Shown here: positions 1-5,254 of the stretch, in pieces
How positions within the stretch are numbered: position 1 is the stretch's first letter
Layout of the letters: each line of letters opens with the position of its first letter
Source: Chloroflexota bacterium
GTDB lineage: Bacteria > Chloroflexota > Anaerolineae > Aggregatilineales > Aggregatilineaceae
NCBI GenBank assembly: GCA_016234525.1
Contig: JACRBK010000081.1
Coordinates: forward strand, 1 to 6,062
Reading direction: 5' to 3'
DNA length: 6,062 nucleotides
The notes under the pieces: model-generated
What the model saw: the letters and a program-made list of their open reading frames with translations, nothing else
Databases searched by the model: none
Told to the model about the DNA's origin: nothing
Program-made: the position numbers and the translations under genes

Positions 1-1111
1 CAGGTGAACAGCGCAGCAAAATCTCAAAACGTGTATTCTCTACCGCCCGACCTTCAAGCAGAATTTCCAGGCAATCCCCATTCATTCTGGCGAGCGGTTG
101 GCCGCCGCCCGGCGTGAGCGTGAGATTCTCAACCAGAACAGACTTATGGCGCAGTATCTCCAATTCTGGCGCGGGAGCCATGCCCAGCCGTCCATCAGAG
201 CGCACCGTCAACACGCGGGGCAAAGACATCACACCGGACCATCCCGAATTCCGCTGTGCGTCGAGTGTACGCCCCTCTTTCAACCAGCCCCACATCAAAC
301 GGTGCTGACGATCATCCAGAAGAGTCAACGCGGCATAAAAATAGGGGCCATAGTCGGTTTTTCCCTGCACCGATGGGATAAACTGGTGATCAACATAATC
401 ACCCACCAGATAATACGTGTGCCGGGATTCTGGCTGTTCTGAAATGAGCAGCACATCGCGTTCGTTCAGGGAAAACAGATTCGGGCATTCCCAAACGGCG
501 CCATCCGGGGCAAGTCGTCCGGTTAAAATGGGCTGCACAAAAGTCCAGTGGATCAGATCGGTGGATTGGTACAGCAGCACCGCGCCACCTTGATCCTTCA
601 AACCGGAGCCAAGCATCATATTCCAAAAATTTCCCTCACGCCACACCCAGGGATCACGCAAATCCCAGGGAGTTCCCACCACATCCAACACCGGAGGCGG
701 CGCGGCAATCACCGGATTTTGGGTGTATTTATGCCAGGTGATCATGTCGTCGCTGGTCGCCATACACTGCACCTGAGGGAAATCGCCGGTGTAGAACAAA
801 ACACACTGGCCCTCATGCTCTATCGCGCAGCCGGACCAGCAGCCGTCTTTATCCGGCCCACCGGGGGACGGGGCTAATGCGAGCGGGAGGTCTTGCCAAT
901 GCACCAGATCGCGGCTTACCGCGTGGCCCCAGTGAATAGTTCCCCACAGTGGGCCGTGCGGGTTGTGCTGATAAAACAAGTGAACCTCCCCCTGCCACTG
1001 GATCAGCCCGTTCGGATCGTTCATCCAGTGAGCAGGGGGCAGAAAGTGATACAACGGGCGATGCCGGTCTTGTTTGAACTGCGGGCGGCGTGATAGGTGT
1101 TCGTCGGGCAT
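1..1111 (-). CDS. Glycoside hydrolase family 32 beta-fructosidase (invertase/sucrose hydrolase type), 3' end outside window
   Basis: Predicted to cleave terminal beta-fructofuranosyl bonds, most likely sucrose to glucose and fructose, in the cytoplasm (no signal peptide). The frame is open from ATG 1109-1111 to the window edge, giving 370 residues. GH32 landmarks appear in order: WMNDPNG at 29-35 (nucleophile Asp32), FYQHNP at 46-51, WSGCA at 92-96, RDP at 152-154 (transition-state Asp153), WECPN at 207-211 (acid/base Glu208), DYGPYFYA at 253-260, WGW at 274-276 and SGWSGVMSLPR at 289-299. The five-bladed propeller domain is therefore complete and the C-terminal beta-sandwich has begun; by comparison with the family's usual 450-500 residues, about 100 are missing. 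The ribosome site AAGGAG (1125-1130) overlaps the stop codon of the upstream permease, with a rather long 13-base spacing. Import is by an ABC transporter, which does not phosphorylate, so free sucrose or a short fructoside is a likelier substrate than sucrose-6-phosphate. Levanase or fructanase activity cannot be excluded. Confidence 0.95.
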   Translation of the reverse strand, partial: MPDEHLSRRPQFKQDRHRPLYHFLPPAHWMNDPNGLIQWQGEVHLFYQHNPHGPLWGTIHWGHAVSRDLVHWQDLPLALAPSPGGPDKDGCWSGCAIEHEGQCVLFYTGDFPQVQCMATSDDMITWHKYTQNPVIAAPPPVLDVVGTPWDLRDPWVWREGNFWNMMLGSGLKDQGGAVLLYQSTDLIHWTFVQPILTGRLAPDGAVWECPNLFSLNERDVLLISEQPESRHTYYLVGDYVDHQFIPSVQGKTDYGPYFYAALTLLDDRQHRLMWGWLKEGRTLDAQRNSGWSGVMSLPRVLTVRSDGRLGMAPAPELEILRHKSVLVENLTLTPGGGQPLARMNGDCLEILLEGRAVENTRFEILLRCSP

Positions 1112-1128
1112 TTTTGCGGGAATACTCC

Positions 1129-2466
1129 TTAGCCTTTGACAGAACCGGCGGTCAAACCGCGCACAAAAAACCGCTGGAGAGCGAAAAAGATGATCAATGG
1201 AACCAACATGGTAATAAATGCTCCTGCGGTCAGCACTTCCCAATCCTGCCCCTTTGAACCGATCAGTTCAGAAAGGCGAGCGGTCAAGACGGCGTTTTCA
1301 GCTTCAGTTCCCAGAAACACCAGCGCGATCAGCAGATCGTTCCAGACCCACAGGAACTGGAAAATCGCAAAAGCAGCGATCACCGGGATCGACAGCGGCA
1401 GGATCAAGCGGGTGAACGCCGTCATCGCTGACGCGCCGTCAATGTGCGCGGATTCCATGATTTCGCGCGGGATGGTGATCATATAGCCATATATCAGATA
1501 GATCGCCAGGGGAAGCCCAAACCCGGTATGAGCCAACCAGACTCCCATATACGTTCCGCCCAGGTCCACCCGCAAATAGAGCCGCAAGATGGGAACCAAC
1601 GCGAGATGCCCCGGCACGCCCATCGCAACGATCACCAGGGCAAAGAGCAGGTCTTTGGCAGGAAACGATAACCAGGCAAAAGCATAGGCCGCAAAAGCGG
1701 CGATGGTGATCGGGATCACGACGGAGGGGATAGTAATCAGCAGGCTGTTGAGAAAAGCATCTCCCATACGATCCGCATTGACCACTTTTTCGTAGTTATC
1801 GAGCGTCCATTGGCGGCGCCAGCCTTCGGAGCCAATCGGGAAATTCTTGGGTTCGTCTGTCTCCGCAAGGGCTTTCCGATCGGTTTCGAGCATCGTTTGC
1901 GCATTGGTCGCGCGTTCTTCTGTGCTCTGAACATCCTCACGCAGCGCGTCGAGCAACTGCGCGCGGATCTCGTCGGCATTGACGCCTGCCGCCAGGGCTG
2001 TTTGGGCAGCGTCCAGGGCTGCTTCTGCTTCATCGACCCGCGCTTGTGCGCCGTCTTCGTTCGCATCCAGCGCCGCCTGAGCTTCGGCCAGATCGGTTTC
2101 GGCATCGCTGACAGCTTCGCTTAACGCGGCCTCTGCCTCAGCCACAGCAGTGGATACCGCCTCTTCACTGGGGCCAGCCTCTAACGCGGCCTGAGCCGCC
2201 ACAAATTGATCTTGAGTGCGCTCAGCAAACGTCTTAGAGCGCTCCACCCGGTCGACCAAAGATCGATATTCGGTGTTATCGCGTGGCGAAAAGACGGTCC
2301 ACCACCCGGTACGGTTGATCTCTTGGGTCACACGAAACGAACTGATGAGCATACCCAAGGTGGGGATCGACCAGACCAGGCATAAGGCAAGCACCGCGAT
2401 CCTAACCGGAGATGCGGTCAAGATCTTACGCAACCGGCTTTGAACTGCACCTTGACTCTGAAACAT
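1129..2466 (-). CDS. AglG/MalG-like sugar ABC transporter permease with large extracytoplasmic coiled-coil insert
   Basis: Inner-membrane permease subunit of a binding-protein-dependent sugar importer, 445 residues against roughly 280-300 for MalG-type proteins. TM1 lies at about 20-43; further membrane segments lie at about 238-266, 273-296, 306-327, 359-383 and 411-432. The EAA loop that docks the ATPase is at about 335-358 (ESAHIDGA at 338-345, then LILPLS). The C-terminus FVRGLTAGSVKG is typical of the family. The phrases AFAAYAFAWL (257-266) and WLAHTGFGLPLAIYL (310-324) match, from memory, alpha-glucoside AglG permeases, as does GWW just after TM1 (54-56). Between that and the conserved LDNY (222-225) sits an Ala/Glu/Asp-rich helical stretch, about residues 65-205, predicted to be outside the membrane. 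The start is supported by GGAGG (2476-2480), 9 bases upstream and inside the last codons of the previous gene, which ends 3 bp away, so the two permeases are probably translationally coupled. Assignment to the permease family is firm; alpha-glucoside or sucrose specificity is inferred. Confidence 0.95.
   Translation of the reverse strand: MFQSQGAVQSRLRKILTASPVRIAVLALCLVWSIPTLGMLISSFRVTQEINRTGWWTVFSPRDNTEYRSLVDRVERSKTFAERTQDQFVAAQAALEAGPSEEAVSTAVAEAEAALSEAVSDAETDLAEAQAALDANEDGAQARVDEAEAALDAAQTALAAGVNADEIRAQLLDALREDVQSTEERATNAQTMLETDRKALAETDEPKNFPIGSEGWRRQWTLDNYEKVVNADRMGDAFLNSLLITIPSVVIPITIAAFAAYAFAWLSFPAKDLLFALVIVAMGVPGHLALVPILRLYLRVDLGGTYMGVWLAHTGFGLPLAIYLIYGYMITIPREIMESAHIDGASAMTAFTRLILPLSIPVIAAFAIFQFLWVWNDLLIALVFLGTEAENAVLTARLSELIGSKGQDWEVLTAGAFITMLVPLIIFFALQRFFVRGLTAGSVKG
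1852..2275 (-). other. Ala/Glu-rich heptad/18-residue repeat segment (coiled-coil insert) in the AglG-like permease
   Basis: This is a protein-level repeat within the permease, about residues 65-205. Variants of the motif (A/D)EA(E/Q)AAL recur with their final Leu at residues 95, 115, 133, 151 and 158, so spacings are 20, 18, 18 and 7. The stretch is rich in Ala, Glu, Asp and Gln, has almost no Pro and Gly, and contains no hydrophobic run long enough to cross the membrane. This is the usual look of a long amphipathic helix or helical hairpin. A break near NADE (163-166) could be the turn. Boundaries are approximate and the coiled-coil call is by eye. Confidence 0.7.
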
Positions 2467-2469
2467 GGC

Positions 2470-3582
2470 TTATGCCCTCCGCCGGCGTAATTCACGAACG
2501 TTGCTGACGATAAACGGCGACACCGCGACCAGCAGCAAGATTGCCAGGGCGCTTCCTAACCCGACACTGCCACCTCGGAATAATTCAGTGTACATCTGGT
2601 TGGCGACCACCTGAGTATCCCGGCGTCCATTGGTCATCACATACACAATATCGAAGACTTTGAGTACCCAGATCAAAACCGTCGTCCCGACTGTGATCAG
2701 CGTCGGGCGAATGATCGGCACAATGATGCGGAAAAACACTTGCAGTTCATTGGCCCCATCCATCCGGGCCGCTTCAAGAACCTCGGTCGAAACATTCTTG
2801 ATCCCCGCTGAGATCACCACCATGCAGTAACCCGTCACCATCCAGGTCATGATGATAATCAGCGCCAGGTTATTCAGCGGTATTGTTTCGAGGAAATTGG
2901 TCGGCGAACCACCTATTTTCGTGATGATCGCGTTCAAAAATCCGATCTGTATTTCGCCCTCGGCCCTGACAAAATACATAAATTTCCAGACCACGCCTGC
3001 ACCTACTGCCGAAATCGCCATTGGCAGAAAAATAAAGGCTTTGGCTGTTGATTCCCAGCGGCCAATACGGTCCACCAACACGGCGACGATCAGACCGAAG
3101 GAGACCGAAAAGAGCGGGACAGAGATCAGCCACAGTCCATTATTTCGCAGGGTGATCAACATCTGCTCGTCGGTAAAGATGGTCCGATAATTTTTCAGGC
3201 CGATAAATTCTTCAGAATCGGCATTCATCAGACTCAGGTAAAAGGTATGCCCGATGGGGTAAAGCAGGAAAATGAACAGAATGACCATGGCAGGTCCGAC
3301 AAAGACAAAAGGTCGAACCCGTTCGCCCAGCCTTTCAGGCAGTTGTTCGGTCAAATAGTAGGTGAGCAGATACAAAATCCAAACGCCAAACACCCCAATC
3401 GTCAGTGCGATGAACGCGACCAGAATCCGGTTCGCCTCTTGGTCGCGCAGCAGAACGAAGCTCCACCGGAGAAAAAGAAAGGCGATGACCGGCACACCAA
3501 TAGAAACCAGGAAACGCAGGGGGCCTGAAGTGAGCCAGTCCCCTGGCGACTTTTGTCGAACTGGTTGTGTTTGTGTCGACAT
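2470..3582 (-). CDS. AglF/MalF-like sugar ABC transporter permease
   Basis: Second membrane subunit of the importer, 370 residues, pairing with the AglG-like permease to form the translocation channel. About eight membrane segments can be read at 22-45, 53-77, 92-116, 147-171, 182-203, 236-260, 290-313 and 342-360. The first two form an N-terminal extension before the core, as in MalF/AglF-type proteins. The ATPase-docking EAA loop is at 267-289 (EVLEAARMDGA, then IIVP). VLKVFDIVYVMTNG (306-319) and QIGFLNAI (212-219) recall AglF-type alpha-glucoside permeases. There is no large MalF-style P2 loop after TM3; the long external element is on the partner subunit instead. ATG 3580-3582 is preceded by GGAG (3591-3594) at 8-base spacing. 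It follows the binding-protein gene after a 135 bp gap with a stem-loop, and its stop lies 3 bp before the next permease. Family call firm, substrate inferred. Confidence 0.95.
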   Translation of the reverse strand: MSTQTQPVRQKSPGDWLTSGPLRFLVSIGVPVIAFLFLRWSFVLLRDQEANRILVAFIALTIGVFGVWILYLLTYYLTEQLPERLGERVRPFVFVGPAMVILFIFLLYPIGHTFYLSLMNADSEEFIGLKNYRTIFTDEQMLITLRNNGLWLISVPLFSVSFGLIVAVLVDRIGRWESTAKAFIFLPMAISAVGAGVVWKFMYFVRAEGEIQIGFLNAIITKIGGSPTNFLETIPLNNLALIIIMTWMVTGYCMVVISAGIKNVSTEVLEAARMDGANELQVFFRIIVPIIRPTLITVGTTVLIWVLKVFDIVYVMTNGRRDTQVVANQMYTELFRGGSVGLGSALAILLLVAVSPFIVSNVRELRRRRA

Positions 3583-3717
3583 ATAAGTTTCTCCAAAAAA
3601 CCTCTATCTATGCGGGATTGAAGGTGGAGATCAGGATGGCGGTTTGTCGAGCCGCCATCCTGGAAACTAATTCGCAGTTATGAGCCGAGGTTAGTTAGTC
3701 AGATACAATATTCGAGT
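3583..3717 (-). other. Intergenic region between binding protein and first permease
   Basis: This 135 bp gap is the only long spacing inside the structural part of the operon. It contains the 11 bp perfect stem-loop described separately and the ribosome site of the downstream permease. I see no -35/-10 pair convincing enough to call a second promoter and no open frame worth calling. Confidence 0.6.
3632..3662 (-). promoter_or_regulatory. Perfect 11 bp stem-loop, probable mRNA-stabilising or attenuating hairpin
   Basis: Positions 3632-3642 (CAGGATGGCGG on the plus strand) are the exact reverse complement of 3652-3662, with a 9-base loop. The RNA would form a stable GC-rich stem about 56 bases after the stop of the binding-protein gene. 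On the transcribed strand the stem is followed by ATCTCCACC, not a U tract, so it is not a classical intrinsic terminator. Known sugar transporter operons (for example the REP elements between malE and malF) use such stems to protect the 3' end of the binding-protein message and keep its level above that of the permeases. That role is inferred here; partial termination is an alternative. Confidence 0.75.
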
Positions 3718-5010
3718 CTATTCCTCAGGCCAGGCCGCGTCTATTTCAGTGAGGACCGTATCGAGATCGTCACCACTGATATAGTCTACTATACCTACCC
3801 AGAACGAACCTGAACCCACCGGGCCAGGCTGCAAGTCGCCGCCATCGAAGCGGAAGGAGGTCGCGTTCGCCAAAATCTCAGCGACGCCGCGATCTACCGC
3901 AGGATACCAGTCCAGGTCAACATCGGTATGCGGCGAAAGTGCCCCACCCGCCTTGACCCAGGGCTCCAAAACCTGGGCGGTTGCCAGGAATTTGGCGAAC
4001 TCACGAACTTCGGGACGATCGTTGAAGATGGCGCACACATCACCCGCGACCAATACCGGGCGGCCATATTCTTCGTCAATCGGCGGGAAGTAGAAGTACA
4101 TCAGATCGCCATCCGGTCCTACCGTCGGGTTGGGATCAAGCCACTGCGGCATGGCGCTGCCCTGCTTGACCAGCAGTGCATCAGGCGGGTCTTGCAGCAG
4201 CGGCACACCAGAGTCGAAGAAACTTACACCGAGGATGGCTTCGGTTCCGCCAAACATATAATCCTCATTGAGCATAATCTGGCCCATCAGTTCGAATGCA
4301 CGCTTGACTTCGGGTGAAGTGAAGGGCAGACGTTCCAGGCCCTTGTACTGCGGGACGGTCCAGGCATCATAGTTTTCGAGGGAAGTGGTACGCAGCAGAA
4401 TGTCTTCGATCCAGTCGGAACCGACCCATCCGGTAGCGCCACCGCTTTCAATGGGCGCATACCAGGGGGTGAATCCGTCCGCGACCATCTGATCACTGAG
4501 GGCGATGAGTTCATCCCAGGTTTCGGGGATCTCATACCCATAGGTTGCAAAGGCGCTGGGCGAATACCACACCAGGCTCTTGACCGTCACGCGGTGCCAC
4601 AACCCGATCAACTTGCCGTTGATCGTCGCCATATCGAGCCACGCCTGGGCATATTGGCCCTGGAGATACGCTTCGTCCATAATGCTGTTGAGATCAAGCG
4701 CCTCATCAACATACTGGGCCATCAGGCCGGGCTGTGGGAAACAAGCCACATCAGGCACATCGCCCGCTTGAACGCGAGTCTGAAAGAGGGTTGTAAAGTC
4801 ACTACTGCCGGTATACTGAACATCGGCCCCGGTTTGTTCTTCAAAAATGGCAAAACCATCCTCGACCCGTGCCACTTCGGTTTCATCGGTCCAGCCAGCG
4901 AATACGGAAATAGTTTTACCAGACAGGTCTTCTTGCGCCGAGGTGGAGAAGAGTGGGACCGCTAAAGCGATAACGAGCAGAAGCACAATGAAGGTTTTTT
5001 GGGTTCTCAT
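3718..5010 (-). CDS. AglE-like extracellular sugar-binding protein of ABC transporter (SBP family 1)
   Basis: Captures the sugar outside the membrane and delivers it to the two permeases encoded downstream. The 430-residue form starting at ATG 5008-5010 is preferred: AAGGAG (5020-5025) lies 9 bases upstream, and this start gives a textbook signal peptide (MRTQK, hydrophobic core at about 6-21, probable cleavage after STSA at residue 25). In-frame ATGs at 5031 and 5067 would add 7 or 19 charged residues in front. There is no lipobox cysteine, so the mature protein should not be lipid-anchored. Family marks include DVQYTGSSDF (63-72), VQAGDVPDVACFPQPGL (80-96), the IPETWDEL signature (161-168), SGGATGW (189-195) and VAGDVCAIFND (321-331). 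FPQPG and the QYTGS region recall alpha-glucoside AglE proteins, which together with the GH32 neighbour suggests sucrose or a related glucoside. Solute-binding role is firm; exact ligand is not. Confidence 0.93.
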   Translation of the reverse strand: MRTQKTFIVLLLVIALAVPLFSTSAQEDLSGKTISVFAGWTDETEVARVEDGFAIFEEQTGADVQYTGSSDFTTLFQTRVQAGDVPDVACFPQPGLMAQYVDEALDLNSIMDEAYLQGQYAQAWLDMATINGKLIGLWHRVTVKSLVWYSPSAFATYGYEIPETWDELIALSDQMVADGFTPWYAPIESGGATGWVGSDWIEDILLRTTSLENYDAWTVPQYKGLERLPFTSPEVKRAFELMGQIMLNEDYMFGGTEAILGVSFFDSGVPLLQDPPDALLVKQGSAMPQWLDPNPTVGPDGDLMYFYFPPIDEEYGRPVLVAGDVCAIFNDRPEVREFAKFLATAQVLEPWVKAGGALSPHTDVDLDWYPAVDRGVAEILANATSFRFDGGDLQPGPVGSGSFWVGIVDYISGDDLDTVLTEIDAAWPEE

Positions 5011-5019
5011 TTTCCTTGT

Positions 5020-5025
5020 CTCCTT
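5020..5025 (-). promoter_or_regulatory. Ribosome binding site deciding the binding-protein start
   Basis: AAGGAG on the minus strand sits 9 bases before ATG 5008-5010. This spacing, with the signal peptide beginning directly at that ATG, makes it the best start. It lies inside the codons of the longer alternative forms starting at 5031 or 5067. Confidence 0.75.
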
Positions 5026-5082
5026 AGACATCGATTTATTTTCGATAAAATGAGCTTTGAAGGTCATTGTTGCGCCGACAGC

Positions 5083-5090
5083 ACCTCCTT
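5083..5090 (-). promoter_or_regulatory. Second, near-perfect Shine-Dalgarno sequence with no well-placed start
   Basis: AAGGAGGT on the minus strand matches the anti-Shine-Dalgarno sequence very well, but the next in-frame ATG (5065-5067) is 15 bases further on, longer than usual. Starting there would give a 449-residue binding protein with a 19-residue charged extension before the signal peptide. It could be a real second start, a ribosome standby site, or a leftover. Confidence 0.5.
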
Positions 5091-5103
5091 TTTAATTTGA
5101 CCG

Positions 5104-5117
5104 CGGAACCGTTTCCA
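5104..5117. promoter_or_regulatory. LacI-family operator in the leader
   Basis: CGGAACCGTTTCCA keeps the GGAA/TTCC arms and central CG with one outer mismatch. Its centre is 64 bp from the middle operator and 98 bp from the promoter-spacer operator. It lies about 70-80 bases into the predicted transcript, just before the strong Shine-Dalgarno sequence at 5083-5090, where bound repressor could act as a roadblock or as a looping partner. Confidence 0.75.
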
Positions 5118-5167
5118 AAATTCTCGAACGAAGCCGATCAATCTTCGGCGTAGCTTACTGAATATTT

Positions 5168-5181
5168 TGGAACAGCTTCCA
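5168..5181. promoter_or_regulatory. LacI-family operator just after the predicted transcription start
   Basis: TGGAACAGCTTCCA has the same perfect TGGAA/TTCCA arms but lacks the central CG step (AG on the plus strand). It lies at about +5 to +18 of the predicted transcript, with its centre 34 bp from the promoter-spacer operator. The changed centre may mean weaker binding. Confidence 0.65.
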
Positions 5182-5192
5182 CTTTTATCCTC

Positions 5193-5221
5193 ATTTTATG
5201 ATGGAATCGGTTCCATGTCAA
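5193..5221 (-). promoter_or_regulatory. Sigma70-type promoter of the sugar operon
   Basis: On the minus strand a perfect -35 box TTGACA (5216-5221) is followed by a 17-base spacer and TAAAAT (5193-5198), five of six matches to the -10 consensus. Transcription would start near 5185-5187. The spacer is filled by a palindromic LacI-type operator, so the repressor would directly block polymerase. The match and the overlap are visible in the sequence; activity is inferred. Confidence 0.8.
5202..5215. promoter_or_regulatory. LacI-family operator in the promoter spacer
   Basis: TGGAATCGGTTCCA has perfect 5-base arms (TGGAA/TTCCA) around a CG centre, the usual form of LacI/CcpA-family operators. The arms extend to six bases with the flanking A and T. 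It lies exactly between the -35 and -10 boxes, which suits direct repression by the neighbouring LacI-type protein. Confidence 0.85.
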
Positions 5222-5254
5222 CCAGTTCATTAAAATTCAGACTTATCGTAAATA

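Larger units (their letters stand above)
5011..5254 (-). promoter_or_regulatory. Operon control region and 5' leader
   Basis: This 244 bp region between the repressor stop and the binding-protein start contains one sigma70-type promoter, three LacI-type operators, a small imperfect hairpin region (5129-5149) and two Shine-Dalgarno sequences. The predicted leader is about 175 bases. No terminator hairpin separates the repressor gene from the promoter, so some readthrough from the repressor transcript is possible. Confidence 0.7.

Noticed and set aside
98..1093. Several plus-strand open frames (98-442, 548-877, 893-1093) and a minus-strand frame at 399-626
   Set aside because: They overlie the GH32 gene, whose minus-strand frame carries all catalytic motifs and is continuous from 1111 to the edge. 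The shadow frames show no family features and no good ribosome sites.
1852..2316. The Ala-rich stretch in the AglG-like permease as a frameshift or fusion artefact
   Set aside because: Conserved permease sequence resumes in the same frame on both sides, and the stretch has consistent helical character.
1129..3582. Plus-strand and alternate-frame open frames over the two permease genes
   Set aside because: They are low-complexity mirrors of membrane-protein or Ala-rich coding sequence. The permease frames carry EAA loops and well-placed ribosome sites.
3632..3662. Hairpin as a Rho-independent terminator ending the binding-protein transcript
   Set aside because: The transcribed strand after the stem reads ATCTCCACC with no U tract, and the permeases downstream need the same transcript since no second promoter is evident.
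3894..4965. Open frames of 60-130 residues in other frames over the binding-protein gene, and plus-strand frames over the repressor at 5345-5657
   Set aside because: Shadows of well-supported genes with no recognisable domain of their own.
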